Source: Planctomycetota bacterium (GTDB taxonomy: Bacteria; Planctomycetota; UBA1135; GCA-002748355). Taken from it: a stretch of DNA of 64,000 nt. The notes below the pieces were generated by a model. It searched no databases. It was not told where the DNA came from and saw nothing but the letters and a program-made list of their open reading frames with translations. Positions 21,486-31,405 of this stretch are shown in pieces (position 1 is the first letter of the stretch; each line of letters starts with the position of its first letter). The position numbers and the translations under genes are program-made. The stretch covers positions 186,001 to 250,000 of the forward strand of contig JACKHW010000005.1 of the NCBI GenBank assembly GCA_020638795.1, written 5' to 3'.

Positions 21486-23261
21486 TCAGAGCGCGCTGCG
21501 GGTGACCGCTTCGCCAGTCTGCACGCGCCAGAGCCTGTCGTAGACCCCACACCTCGCGAGCAGCGTCTCGTGCTTGCCGTCCTCGACGACGCGGCCGCTC
21601 TCGAGCACGTAGATGTGATCGGCGTGGCGTATCGTCGACAATCGGTGTGCGATCACGAGAGTCGTACGCCCGATCGAAACCTGCGCGAGCGAGCGTTGGA
21701 TCGCGGCTTCGGTTTCGTTGTCGACGGCAGATGTCGCTTCGTCGAGCACGAGGATCTTCGGATCCTTGAGGATCGCGCGTGCGAGCGAGATGCGTTGGCG
21801 TTGGCCGCCCGACAAACGCTGACCGCGTTCACCGACGATCGTGTCCCAACCTTGTGGGAGTGCTTCGATGAAGGCTTCGGCTTCGGACAGCCGTGCCGCT
21901 TCGCGGAGTTCGGCTTCGGTCGCGTCGCGACGGCCGTAGGCGATGTTCTCACGCACCGTGCCGTGGAAGAGATAGACGTCCTGGCTCACGATGCCGATTG
22001 AGTCGCGTAGACGTTCGAGGTTCCAGTCGCGCACCGAAACGCCGTCGACGGTCACCGCCCCCCGCAGGACGTCGTAGAAGCGCAGCAACAGCTTGACGAG
22101 CGTCGTCTTCCCCGAGCCGGTCGAACCGACGACCGCGACGGACGAGCCGGCCGGCACGTCGATCGTCACCCCGTCGAGGACAGGAAACCCCTCGACGTAG
22201 GAAAAGCCGACGTCGTCGAAACGAATCTCACCGCGTACGGGTGCACTGTGAGAGCCACTGACGATCGCCGGTTTGCGCGTCAGCAGGTCGAGCACGCGCG
22301 TCGTCGATGCCATCGCCCGCTGATACAGGTCGAACGTCGCGCCGAGCCGCGTGAGCGGCCACAGCAAACGCTGCGTGAGCACGAGTACCGAGCTGTAGGC
22401 GCCCGCCGCGAGCGCGCCCTCGAGCGTCAGGTAACCGCCGTAGATCATCGACGCAGCGAAACCGATCAACACGAGCATCCGAATCAGCGGCGTGAACGCC
22501 GCACTCAGCTTGATCGCTCGACGGTTGCTCTCCTTGTAGGCACCACTCTCGACGGCGAGTTGGGCCGCTTCGTGATCCTCCGCCCCGTAGGCCTGGATCG
22601 TCGCCATTCCCTGGAGGTCGTTCGCGAGCCGCGCGTTGAGTTCTCCCACCCGTTGCCGCACGTCGGTATAGCGAGGTGCCATGTGCCGCTGGAAGACGAC
22701 CGATCCCCACACGAGGAACGGCATCGGGATCATCGAGACGAACGCGAGCGTCGGCGACAGGATCACGAACCAGATACTGACGAAGACCACGGTCGTCACG
22801 ACCTGCACGACTTCGGCGAACCCGACGTCGAGGAAGCGCTCGAGTTGGTTGATGTCGTCGTTGAGGACGCTCATCAATTCGCCGCTACTGCGCTTCTCGA
22901 AGTAGCCGAGTTCGAGCGTCTGCACGTGGCGATACGCGTCGAGGCGAAGGTCGTGCTGAACCGCTTGGGCCAGCTCGCGGAACTCGACGGCCGCACGATA
23001 CTCGGTCCAGGACTCGAGGATGAAGATCACGATCGTCGCGATGCCGATCACGACGACTTGCATGAACGGATCCGTCAGCCCGAAGCTCGCGAGCCACGAC
23101 GCATCGCGCTGCACGACGGCATCGACCGCGAGTCCGATCAGGAGCGGTGGCGCGAGGTCGAGGACCTTGTTGGTGAACGACCACGCACTCGCGCGCCAGA
23201 GCGCGCCGCGATGGGACGAAGCGTGATCGAGCAAACGGCGAAACGGCGCGGCTCGCGTCAT
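21486..23261 (-). CDS. ABC exporter, fused permease and ATPase
   Basis: The 591-residue half-transporter has an N-terminal six-helix exporter domain (for example FMQVVVIGIATIVIFILESW, SAAFTPLIRMLVLIGFAASM). The C-terminal ATPase has Walker A GSTGSGKTTLVKLLLRFYD, Q-loop IVSQDVYLFHGTVRENIAYG, signature LSGGQRQRISLARAILKDP, Walker B ILVLDEAT and the H-loop VIAHRLSTIRHAD. All catalytic residues are present. It should homodimerise in the inner membrane and export a lipid, drug or peptide; the substrate cannot be read from sequence. Its start overlaps the stop of the upstream BNR-repeat gene by 4 bp, so the two are translated together. Confidence 0.93.
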   Translation of the reverse strand: MTRAAPFRRLLDHASSHRGALWRASAWSFTNKVLDLAPPLLIGLAVDAVVQRDASWLASFGLTDPFMQVVVIGIATIVIFILESWTEYRAAVEFRELAQAVQHDLRLDAYRHVQTLELGYFEKRSSGELMSVLNDDINQLERFLDVGFAEVVQVVTTVVFVSIWFVILSPTLAFVSMIPMPFLVWGSVVFQRHMAPRYTDVRQRVGELNARLANDLQGMATIQAYGAEDHEAAQLAVESGAYKESNRRAIKLSAAFTPLIRMLVLIGFAASMIYGGYLTLEGALAAGAYSSVLVLTQRLLWPLTRLGATFDLYQRAMASTTRVLDLLTRKPAIVSGSHSAPVRGEIRFDDVGFSYVEGFPVLDGVTIDVPAGSSVAVVGSTGSGKTTLVKLLLRFYDVLRGAVTVDGVSVRDWNLERLRDSIGIVSQDVYLFHGTVRENIAYGRRDATEAELREAARLSEAEAFIEALPQGWDTIVGERGQRLSGGQRQRISLARAILKDPKILVLDEATSAVDNETEAAIQRSLAQVSIGRTTLVIAHRLSTIRHADHIYVLESGRVVEDGKHETLLARCGVYDRLWRVQTGEAVTRSAL

Positions 23262-26200
23262 CGACCGCTCGTTTCGCCCGCGCGATTTCGTGGGCGCAGT
23301 GCGGGCACGCGCACGTCCTGCGCCATGGCTTCGATCGCGGGAAGGTCGACGCTGATCGCATTGCGATACTTCTCGAGCTGCGCGTCGATCTCTTTCGTGA
23401 CTTCCTCGCGCACGGCCTCCGCTTGATCCGTCGGCCGGAACGAGCCCGAGCTCACGACTCCCGCGAGTGCACTGAGTTCGTTGTTGAGACGGATGGGGAA
23501 GTTGAGTGGATCCTGACTCGATCGATTCTTCGTCTGGTAGAGCGCCTCTTCGATCTCGGTCAGAGTCTTCGACAGCGCCTTGCAGCTCTCGATCAGTTTG
23601 TCAGAACCATCGAGATCCTTCGCTCGTGCGCGCAGATCGTCGAGATCCGTGCGAACCCGTCGAATGTCGAGGATCGCATCATGCGTCTCGCTGAGCTTGT
23701 CCCGCAGCGAGATCAAGAAATCGAACTGCGCCTTCAAGTCATCCTGAGTGGCGCTCGACTTGGGGTCGGCGAACACGCTCGCCGTCACCTGGAGAGTCTC
23801 TTCGCCGAGCGTGAAGCGCACACGATACGTACCTGGCAACGCCAGCGGCCCGCCGGTCCCGCCGCCCCACAGAACCATGCCAGGGACGTTCGTCGCGCCT
23901 GGATACCGCAGGTTCCAGGAGAACTCGTTCATGCCGGCTTTCACGGTGAGCTTCTCGAGCTCCGGCTTCTTCGAGCTCTTCGCATCCGTGTCGTCCCTGC
24001 CGTCAGCTTTGTCCTTGCCGGTACCGAAGCGACGGATGAGCTGACCCGATTCGTCGAGGACTTCGATCGTCAGCGGCTTCTCCTGCGACGGTTCCTCGGC
24101 CAGCCAGTACGAGACCACGACGCCCGGCTTGGGGTTCGTGCCCGAGTTGCGCCCACCACCACCGCGCGCATCGCGCCATGCGAAGCGCGGCTTGAGCACG
24201 GCGATCGAGCGCTTCTCGAGGCCCGGCTCGAGCTGATGCAAGCGCACGACGTCATCGAGCACCCAGAACGCGCGTCCCTGCGTCGCCGCAACCAGATCGC
24301 CGTCCTTGAGGCACAAATCGGTGACCGGAACGATCGGTAGGTTGCGCTGCAAGGACTGCCACGACGAGCCATCGTCGAAGCTGACCCAAACACCGCGTTC
24401 GGTCCCTGCGTACAGCAGCCCGGGACGACGCGGATCCGCACGCACGACGCGCGTGAACTCCTGACGCGGGATCCCCGCATCGCACCGTCGCCACGTCGTT
24501 CCGTAATCGAGTGTCACGTAGAGATACGGCTCGAAGTCCCCGCTCTTGTAGCGCGTGCCGGCGACATAGAGACCGCCATCGATGAACGGATGCGCATCGA
24601 TCGAGTTGATCATCATCCATTCGGGAAGGTCCTTCGGCGTCACGTCGAGCCACTCGTTGCCGTCGTCCTTCGAGACGTGGATTCGACCGTCGTCCGAGCC
24701 ACACCAAAGGAGTCCCTTCACGCGCGGTGACTCGCAGAACGCGAAGATCGTCGCGTAATACTCGACGCCGGTGTTGTCCTTGGTGATCGGTCCACCGGAC
24801 GGACCGAGTGTCGCCTCTTCGTTGCGCGTGAGGTCCGGGCTGATCGCCTGCCAGCTCTGCCCACGGTCGGTCGAACGGAAGAGCACTTGCGCAGACGTGT
24901 AGAGCGCATGCGGTTCGTGCGGCGAGAACACGATCGGGAAGTTCCATTGGAAGCGATACCGCAGGTCCTTCGCGCCATGCCCCATCGGGTTGCGCGGCCA
25001 GACGTTGACGTTGCGCCTTTCGCCCGTCCGGTGATTGACCATCGTGAGGAAACCACCGTACGAGCCGCCGAACACGATGTCGGGATCCTGCGGGTCGACC
25101 GCGATCCACGCGCTTTCGCCGCCGGCGGTCGGCTCCCAATCGCGTTCGCCGATACCGCCGCGCTCACCGCGACTCGCGATGCGCACGGTCGAGTTGTCTT
25201 GTTGTCCACCGAGGATGCGATACGGATGCGCGTTGTCGGTCGTCACGCGATAGAACTGCGCAGTCGGCTGATTGTCCAGCGTGCTCCACGTGTTCCCGCC
25301 ATCGACGGTCACACACGCCCCACCGTCGTTGCCCTCGACCATGCGCCGCGGATCGTCCGGATCGATCCACAGGTCGTGGTTGTCACCGTGAGGTGTCCGA
25401 ATGGACGAAAACGACTTGCCGCCGTCCTTCGACTTCCAGAACTGGACGTTGACGACGTAGCACGCGTCGGCATCGACGGGATCCGCGTAGATACGTGTGT
25501 AGTACCACGCGCGTTGGCGCAGCGAACGCTCTTCGTTGACCCGTCGCCAAGAATCGCCGCCATCGTCCGAGCGGAAGACACCGCCTTCGTTCGCTTCGAT
25601 GATCGCGAAGACGCGATCGGGCTTCGTGGGACAAACAGCGACGCCGCTGATCCCGAGCGGTGCCTTCGGCATGCCGGAGTTGCCGCTCAGGTCACTCCAG
25701 GTGTCGCCGCCATCGGTGCTCCGCCAGATCGACGACCCCTCGCCGCCGCTCGAGAGTTCCCACGGCGTGCGCCGCACGCGCCACATCGAGGCAAACATGC
25801 GGCGCGGGTTGGTCGGATCGATGCACAGATCGACCGCGCCGACGTCGTCACTGATGTAGTGAATGCGAGCCCAAGTCTTGCCACCGTCCTTCGAGCGGTA
25901 GATGCCACGCTCGGCGCTCGACTTGTAGAGATCTCCGAGAACGGCGGCGTAGACGAGGTCCGGGTTCTGCGGATGCACTCGAATTCGAGGGATATGCCGC
26001 GACGAAGAGAGGCCGACGTGGGTCCACGTCTTGCCGCGATCGGTGCTCTTCCAGATCCCATCACCGTGCGAGACGTTGCCGCGTACGGTCACCTCGCCAC
26101 CACCCACGTAGACGACGTTGTGGTCCGAAGGCGCGACTTCGACCGCGCCGATCGAACCACCGAAGAACCCGTCGCTCACGTTGCGCCACGAACGCCCCGC

Positions 26201-26494
26201 GTCTTCGGTGCGATAGACCCCACCACCCGCGGCTCCGAACCAGAACGTGTCGGGCTCCCCACGCACGCCGCACACCGCAGCGCAGCGTCCTCCACGAAAC
26301 GGCCCGACCAGTCGCCACTCCATCGTCGCGAGCAGGCGCTCGTCGACCTGGAGCCGCGCGTCGGTCGCCGTTGCGCGCTCCTGGGACCGCAGACCGGACA
26401 CGCACGGCCATAGGGACCCGAGGCACGCGAGAACGGCCGGAAGAACACGGGGGAGCGACGACGTCGCGGAGAGAAGTGGCGATCGGTGGTGCAT
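23258..26494 (-). CDS. Secreted BNR/VPS10-like repeat protein
   Basis: 1078 residues with an N-terminal signal region (LPRVLPAVLACLGSLWPCVS). At least eight BNR/Asp-box repeats follow, such as GGGVYRTEDAGRSWRNV, GIWKSTDRGKTWTHVG, IYRSKDGGKTWARI, IWRSTDGGDTWSDL and VLFRSTDRGQSWQAI, giving a sortilin/glycosidase-like propeller over residues 50-750. A beta-sandwich segment follows (NEFSWNLRYPGATNVPGMVL), then a helical C terminus (about 930-1060). This matches the common secreted proteins annotated as glycosyl hydrolase or VPS10 domain; no glycosidase active site is evident. It overlaps the ABC exporter start by 4 bp. Confidence 0.85.
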   Translation of the reverse strand: MHHRSPLLSATSSLPRVLPAVLACLGSLWPCVSGLRSQERATATDARLQVDERLLATMEWRLVGPFRGGRCAAVCGVRGEPDTFWFGAAGGGVYRTEDAGRSWRNVSDGFFGGSIGAVEVAPSDHNVVYVGGGEVTVRGNVSHGDGIWKSTDRGKTWTHVGLSSSRHIPRIRVHPQNPDLVYAAVLGDLYKSSAERGIYRSKDGGKTWARIHYISDDVGAVDLCIDPTNPRRMFASMWRVRRTPWELSSGGEGSSIWRSTDGGDTWSDLSGNSGMPKAPLGISGVAVCPTKPDRVFAIIEANEGGVFRSDDGGDSWRRVNEERSLRQRAWYYTRIYADPVDADACYVVNVQFWKSKDGGKSFSSIRTPHGDNHDLWIDPDDPRRMVEGNDGGACVTVDGGNTWSTLDNQPTAQFYRVTTDNAHPYRILGGQQDNSTVRIASRGERGGIGERDWEPTAGGESAWIAVDPQDPDIVFGGSYGGFLTMVNHRTGERRNVNVWPRNPMGHGAKDLRYRFQWNFPIVFSPHEPHALYTSAQVLFRSTDRGQSWQAISPDLTRNEEATLGPSGGPITKDNTGVEYYATIFAFCESPRVKGLLWCGSDDGRIHVSKDDGNEWLDVTPKDLPEWMMINSIDAHPFIDGGLYVAGTRYKSGDFEPYLYVTLDYGTTWRRCDAGIPRQEFTRVVRADPRRPGLLYAGTERGVWVSFDDGSSWQSLQRNLPIVPVTDLCLKDGDLVAATQGRAFWVLDDVVRLHQLEPGLEKRSIAVLKPRFAWRDARGGGGRNSGTNPKPGVVVSYWLAEEPSQEKPLTIEVLDESGQLIRRFGTGKDKADGRDDTDAKSSKKPELEKLTVKAGMNEFSWNLRYPGATNVPGMVLWGGGTGGPLALPGTYRVRFTLGEETLQVTASVFADPKSSATQDDLKAQFDFLISLRDKLSETHDAILDIRRVRTDLDDLRARAKDLDGSDKLIESCKALSKTLTEIEEALYQTKNRSSQDPLNFPIRLNNELSALAGVVSSGSFRPTDQAEAVREEVTKEIDAQLEKYRNAISVDLPAIEAMAQDVRVPALRPRNRAGETSGR

Positions 26495-26610
26495 ACGGTT
26501 TCTCGTCGAACGCCGATGATCGTGGGCGCTCGAACGCGAACCGTCAAAGCGAAGCTGGTGGTTCTGGGCTCCGAACTGCGCGCCGGGAACTTGGCCCTGC
26601 TCACAGAAAA

Positions 26611-26626
26611 ACGTGAGATTTCACGT
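26611..26626. repeat. Short hairpin upstream of the S8 peptidase gene
   Basis: ACGTGA and TCACGT form a perfect 6 bp stem around GATT between the divergent BNR and S8 peptidase genes. The overlapping 12-mer GATTTCACGTAA (26617-26628) is the reverse complement of TTACGTGAAATC inside the leuS/ligD hairpin (19212-19223). Confidence 0.35.
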
Positions 26627-26786
26627 AACACGGAGCCGGATTCGGAGCTGTGCAAAGCGGTGCTTTCCTCGCCGTGATCACCTCGTTGCCATGGCGATTC
26701 GGAGGCCCCCGCCCTTTGCTTCGTGGATGCACACACGAAAACGAAGGCGCGTCGCGAAGCCCCATCTTCCCCCTTCGTACCAAAGC

Positions 26787-29700
26787 ATGAACCATCTCGA
26801 ATCCCGCGCGCTCTTGACGGGCGCAGTCGCCTTCGTCTTGTCCGCGACCGCGTGGTCGCAGGACCGCGTGTCCCCGGCCGAACTCATCCGCAATCGCGTG
26901 CCGGTCCAGGGTGTGTCACCGCTCACACCGCCTCTCGAAATCCGAGCGACGACGACGGAGGCACCCGAACCCGAATCCGCGATCCCGTTCGAACTCCGCC
27001 ACGACCCGATCGGCCTCACCGTCGACGGCGACGTTTCCGGCACGGCACCGATCCCCGATCACCTCAAAGGAAATCCGTATCGGCTGGCGTTCGTCGCCGG
27101 CGACTTCACGCCGCCGAGCAGCCAGAAGCTCGATCCGGCACTCGCCGCCGATTGGCAGCGCCATGCTCCGGAGAAGAAGGCGACCTACGGCTTCTTGATG
27201 TTCGAAGGACGGATCACGGCCGCGAAGCTCGAGCGCGTTGCGAATCTCGGTGTCGAGATCGGCGAGTTCCACACCTTCCAGAGCCACAAGGCGAAGATCC
27301 CCTATTCGTCGATCCCGAACCTCATCGGCAGCCAGGACCTGCGCTGGATCGGATATGCGCCGGCATGGCAAAAGGTGCATCCCGAGCTGGAGGCCGCGCT
27401 GCAGTCCGCGCCGACGGGTCGCGCGTTCGCGTTCATCAACGTATTCGAATCGGATATCACGCAGAACGCCGAGCGCAAGCCCATGCACGAGGGCGAAGCG
27501 CGCACGGACGGCAACGTCGACGAGCGCGTGCCGACGGTTCTCTTCCCGCGCGGCCCGATCGAGAGCGCACTCACCAAGCTCGGCGTCCGCGTGGTCGATT
27601 ACTACGACGGCTTGCGCTGCTTCCTCGTCGATCTTCCGCTCGGACAAGTCGAAGCAATCGCCGGAATGGACGTGGTCCATTCCCTCGAACTCTGCCAAGA
27701 GCTCACACACGACCACGATCGAAGCACGCGACAGATCGGCGTCGACTACGTGCGCGGCACGGCTGCGGCGGATGGCTCGACGGCTCTCGTCGGCTTGCTC
27801 GACTCCGGCGCGTACATGGGCGGCGGTCGCCACCTCGACCTCAACAAGTACGGCGTCGGATGGAACTTCGGCGGCACGGCGAGTGTCTGGAACGACACGG
27901 ACGGCCACGGCACGCACGTGCTCGGAACCGTCTGCGGAACGGGAAGCGCCGACAACCGCTATCGCGGCTGCGCACCGTCGGCGGGTAGCACCGGTAATCA
28001 CCGCATCTTCGTCGGGCGCGTGTTCGACGCTTCGAACTACCCGAACAACCTGCCGGGAGCGTACTCGCAATTCTCCAAGTCGTACACCGACGGGAACAGT
28101 GTCACGACACAGCGGCCACACGTGATCAACAACAGCTACGGCTATGGCTCGGCCACGGCGGCCGGCTACCCGGGAACGGATTCGATCTCGCGCGCGGTCG
28201 ATCAGTACGTCTACAGCTACGGACAGAACTACGTCTTCTCCGCCAGCAACACCGGTGGCAGCTCGTTCTCGGGCGAGATCCTCAAGTCGCTGCGTCGCCC
28301 GAACGTCGCGAAGAACGCGTTCAGCGTCGCCAACGCGATGGATTACAAACTCGACACGACCTCGACCGTCGGTCGGATCTGGTACTCGAGCGGCAAGGGC
28401 CCGACGAGCGACGGGCGCATGAAGCCCAACATCAACGCGCCGGGCAACTCGATCCGCTCGTGCCGCAACTTGACGACGAATCAATACATCAACAAGTCGG
28501 GTACGAGCATGGCCGCACCGCACATCACGGGTGTGATCGCCGGGCTCGTCGATCACTATCCGTCGACGTTCGCGTACAGGCCCTATGCGCAAAAGGCATG
28601 GGTTGCAGCCACCGCCAATCCGCGCAACGGCACGTACAATTTGACGAGCACGGATCAGGCCTACTACTACCGCCAAGGTCTCGGACAGGTCGATGCGTAC
28701 AAGGCCCACTACCAAGTCAACACGACGACGGGTTGGACCTCGGGCTGGTCGTACGGCACGTTGTCCAGCACCAGCGCTGGATCGTACTTCGATGTCACGG
28801 TCCCCGCGGATGCGACGCGCACGTTCTTCGTGCTCAACTTCGACGAGAAGGAATCGAGCGCCAGCGCAACGCGCGCCTGCCTCGCCGACCTCGACCTCTA
28901 TCTCGACGTCGACGGCAACCAGTCCGGATACAACACCGGAGAGTACTCCTCGCGTCGCGCTTGGGATACCTGGGAGTGGTACGGCAACTGGGGTTCGATC
29001 GCGAACGTCCGCGGCAAGAAGGTCCGCGTCAAGATCTACCCGCGCGTCCGCCCCGCGTTGGGAACGACCTGCAAGTGGAGTGTGGGTTACATCTTCTATC
29101 GTGGCGATCAGGTGCCTGTTGCCGGCACGGTGGCGCTCAGTGGTAGCACGCTCCTAAAGCCCAACCAGACCGGCACGCTGACGGCGACCGTCACGGTTCC
29201 CGAAACCACGCAGAACAACTCCTTGCTCGAGCTGTCGTCCTACTCGGGATTCTCGATCAAGACTCTCAGCTTCCGTTCGGGCGACGATCTCGTGCGCACG
29301 TATCCGCCGACGGGTGGAAGCAACGACAGCATCTACAACTGGACGATCGGAAACCTCGGGTATTTCTATCCGTCGACGAAACGTCAAATGACGTGGACCT
29401 ACTCGCGTTCGACGAGCGCGAGCGGTTCCATCTGCGTGCGGTTGACTTCCGACAACCGCAGCAGCAGCGGCAACGGGACCTACACGACATGCCGCACGAT
29501 CTGTGTCGATGGACTCGCTCCCAACACGATTTCGGGTCTCGCGAGCACGTCCCATACGGTCAACGCCTGGTCCAACAACGCATCGCTCGCGATGAAGTGG
29601 AACACGGCGACGGACAATGGCTGTGCCGGCATCCTCGGCGTCGCGACGAAGACCTCGATCGGAGGATCGTCGTCACCGACGACACGCAACCTCGGCAACG

Positions 29701-30770
29701 TCACGACACAGACCGTAACGCTCGGATCGAGCACTTCGGGACAGTATTTCAATGCCCGTGCGGTCGACAAACTGAGCCAGTTCTCGTCATCGAACGCGAT
29801 TTCGGGTCCTTACTACATCGACTTGACCAAGCCGTCGATCAGCTCGGTCACGCTCGACAACAACGCAGCGCGCACGCCCGATCTCATCGTCGACTTCCGC
29901 GTGACGGCATCCGACAGCTACAGCGGGGCGTCGCAAATGCGCTTCTCGGGCAATGGCTCGACGTGGACGCCGTGGCGCACCTACTCCACAGCGGCACAGA
30001 GCGTCAATCTCGCGAGCTACGGCGCGTCGACTGCCGAGGGCACCAAGACCGGCTACGTCCAAGTGCGTGACAAGGCCGGCAACATCTCGGCAACGGCGAG
30101 CGACACGATCAGCTACGTGCGTCCACCGAGGATCACGAGCGCGAGCCCCACATCGATGCCCAACATCACGAACGGCTACTTCGCGCTCAGCGGCTCCGAC
30201 TTCGTCGGCACGACGCGTGTGCTCTTCGGCTCACGCACGCTCACGTCGCAGTCCCCCGACGAGTGGTACCAGGGCTACTTCCGAGTCGTGAGCGACACGA
30301 CGCTCCACGTCTATCCGCCGCAAGCGATGGCGACGGGCAGCTACTCGATCCGCGCCGACGCGACTTGGTCGAGCAACACCGTCTCGGTCACGCTCGTCCA
30401 CCAGACGAAACGCGTCCTCCACTCGCCGACGCAACTGAAACTCGGCAAGACGCTCTACCTCGTCTCGGCCCGCGCCGACATGCCGACGAACACGTTCGAC
30501 TTCCTGACCCTCAGCCTCTCGAACCGTCCTCTCGTGATCCCCGGCATCGTCTCCCTGTCCCACGGCGGCAACCCGACGACGTTCATCGATCCGACGTACT
30601 ACCTCCTCGCCGCAGCGAACTTCCATGACGGGTCGACCCGCGCCGCAGTCTGGAAGCTCCCGACCGTAGTCGCCGCGAACTTCTACTTCCAGTCAATCAA
30701 GTTCGACCCGGCCAACATCAACTTCGCTCCGCTCCGCACGTCGACGCTGACGCAGACGCGCATCTACTGA
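26787..30770 (+). CDS. Giant secreted S8 (subtilisin-like) serine peptidase
   Basis: 1327 residues. The signal peptide is MNHLESRALLTGAVAFVLSA. After a propeptide-like region to about residue 315 comes the S8 catalytic domain: D339 in VGLLDSGAYMG, H374 in DTDGHGTHVLGTVCG, the oxyanion Asn in SASNTG (N488) and S574 in SGTSMAAPHITGVIAG. It is followed by a P/CUB-like beta region, several repeat domains, a TIG/IPT-like domain (RITSASPTSMPNITNGYFAL) and a C-terminal segment resembling the module shared by other secreted proteins here. The frame is open from 26613, but the ATG at 26787 gives a proper signal peptide. It should degrade extracellular protein or process surface proteins. Confidence 0.9.
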   Translation: MNHLESRALLTGAVAFVLSATAWSQDRVSPAELIRNRVPVQGVSPLTPPLEIRATTTEAPEPESAIPFELRHDPIGLTVDGDVSGTAPIPDHLKGNPYRLAFVAGDFTPPSSQKLDPALAADWQRHAPEKKATYGFLMFEGRITAAKLERVANLGVEIGEFHTFQSHKAKIPYSSIPNLIGSQDLRWIGYAPAWQKVHPELEAALQSAPTGRAFAFINVFESDITQNAERKPMHEGEARTDGNVDERVPTVLFPRGPIESALTKLGVRVVDYYDGLRCFLVDLPLGQVEAIAGMDVVHSLELCQELTHDHDRSTRQIGVDYVRGTAAADGSTALVGLLDSGAYMGGGRHLDLNKYGVGWNFGGTASVWNDTDGHGTHVLGTVCGTGSADNRYRGCAPSAGSTGNHRIFVGRVFDASNYPNNLPGAYSQFSKSYTDGNSVTTQRPHVINNSYGYGSATAAGYPGTDSISRAVDQYVYSYGQNYVFSASNTGGSSFSGEILKSLRRPNVAKNAFSVANAMDYKLDTTSTVGRIWYSSGKGPTSDGRMKPNINAPGNSIRSCRNLTTNQYINKSGTSMAAPHITGVIAGLVDHYPSTFAYRPYAQKAWVAATANPRNGTYNLTSTDQAYYYRQGLGQVDAYKAHYQVNTTTGWTSGWSYGTLSSTSAGSYFDVTVPADATRTFFVLNFDEKESSASATRACLADLDLYLDVDGNQSGYNTGEYSSRRAWDTWEWYGNWGSIANVRGKKVRVKIYPRVRPALGTTCKWSVGYIFYRGDQVPVAGTVALSGSTLLKPNQTGTLTATVTVPETTQNNSLLELSSYSGFSIKTLSFRSGDDLVRTYPPTGGSNDSIYNWTIGNLGYFYPSTKRQMTWTYSRSTSASGSICVRLTSDNRSSSGNGTYTTCRTICVDGLAPNTISGLASTSHTVNAWSNNASLAMKWNTATDNGCAGILGVATKTSIGGSSSPTTRNLGNVTTQTVTLGSSTSGQYFNARAVDKLSQFSSSNAISGPYYIDLTKPSISSVTLDNNAARTPDLIVDFRVTASDSYSGASQMRFSGNGSTWTPWRTYSTAAQSVNLASYGASTAEGTKTGYVQVRDKAGNISATASDTISYVRPPRITSASPTSMPNITNGYFALSGSDFVGTTRVLFGSRTLTSQSPDEWYQGYFRVVSDTTLHVYPPQAMATGSYSIRADATWSSNTVSVTLVHQTKRVLHSPTQLKLGKTLYLVSARADMPTNTFDFLTLSLSNRPLVIPGIVSLSHGGNPTTFIDPTYYLLAAANFHDGSTRAAVWKLPTVVAANFYFQSIKFDPANINFAPLRTSTLTQTRIY

Positions 30771-30818
30771 GCGGCTCGTTGCCTCGCTGGTGCTGGTGCT
30801 GGTGCTGGCGCTGACGGG

Positions 30819-30942
30819 CTGTCGTTGCTGCTCGTCCCCGGGCGACGTGTCCAGAGAGGGTTTGGGTGGACGCCAGCCTCCGGCGGCCACAAGGGCCAAG
30901 GGCGTCCACCCAAACCCTCTGGACACGACGCCCGGGGACTCG
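30819..30942 (-). repeat. 124 bp palindromic element, copy 1
   Basis: An imperfect long palindrome: a 37-39 base left arm ending GGGTTTGGGTGGACGCC and a right arm beginning GGCGTCCACCCAAACCC, around an asymmetric GC-rich centre of about 25 bases. A 2-base AG insertion sits on one arm. It is in inverse orientation to copies 2 and 3. A (CTGGTG)n run at 30787-30816 abuts the end carrying the conserved GTCGTTGCTGCTC sequence. Confidence 0.9.
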
Positions 30943-31237
30943 CTTCCGACGTCGTGCGGACCGAGGGTCGCTCGTAAGACCCGAGCCCTCGCTGCCGAGC
31001 TAAGAACAAGAGTTCGAGCTCATTGCCGCCACGAAGCGAGAGGGAGATGCCGGGCAGTCTGCGTCACAGTTCGGTCCCCTTCCGATGTCGATGATTGCAA
31101 ACTGCCAGCCGGTTGGCTGCGTAGGCCGCGTGCTCGGCGAGTTCGCGAGACTCGATCAGCCACGTTGCGAGCCATGTCGCAGACTGCCGGGCAAGATTGT
31201 CCCGCGTGTCCAGGTCCGCGCGACACGTGTTCACAGG
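30943..31237. other. Spacer between palindromic elements, no recognised gene
   Basis: This stretch separates copies 1 and 2. On the minus strand a GTG near 31234 opens a 56-codon frame ending at 31064 (DTRDNLARQSATWLATWL, then AYAANRLAVCNHRHRKGTEL). It has sensible helical composition and could be a small gene or the remnant of one. I do not recognise it. Confidence 0.4.
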
Positions 31238-31361
31238 CGAGTTCCCGGGCGTCGTGTCCAGAGGGTTTGGGTGGACGCCCTTGGCCCTTGTGGCCGCCGG
31301 AGGCTGGCGTCCACCCAAACCCTCTCTGGACACGTCGCCCGGGGACGAGCAGCAACGACAG
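31238..31361 (+). repeat. 124 bp palindromic element, copy 2
   Basis: Nearly identical to the reverse complement of copy 1. Arms are GTGTCCAGAGGGTTTGGG and CCACCCAAACCCTCTCTGG with the same 2-base asymmetry. It ends GACGAGCAGCAACGACAG and runs directly into a 9-base tandem repeat. It lies 45 bp downstream of the ThrRS editing-domain gene. Confidence 0.9.
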
Positions 31362-31390
31362 CACAGACAGCACAGACAGCACAGACAGCA
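31359..31390. repeat. 9-bp tandem repeat abutting element copy 2
   Basis: The unit CAGCACAGA is repeated about 3.5 times. Comparable CAG/CTG-rich short repeats flank the same end of copies 1 and 3, so they look associated with the element. Confidence 0.8.
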
Positions 31391-31405
31391 GGCACGCAGG
31401 GCGCT

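Noticed and set aside
26916..28715. A 599-codon minus-strand frame
   Set aside because: Antisense to the S8 catalytic domain, whose D/H/N/S residues are intact.
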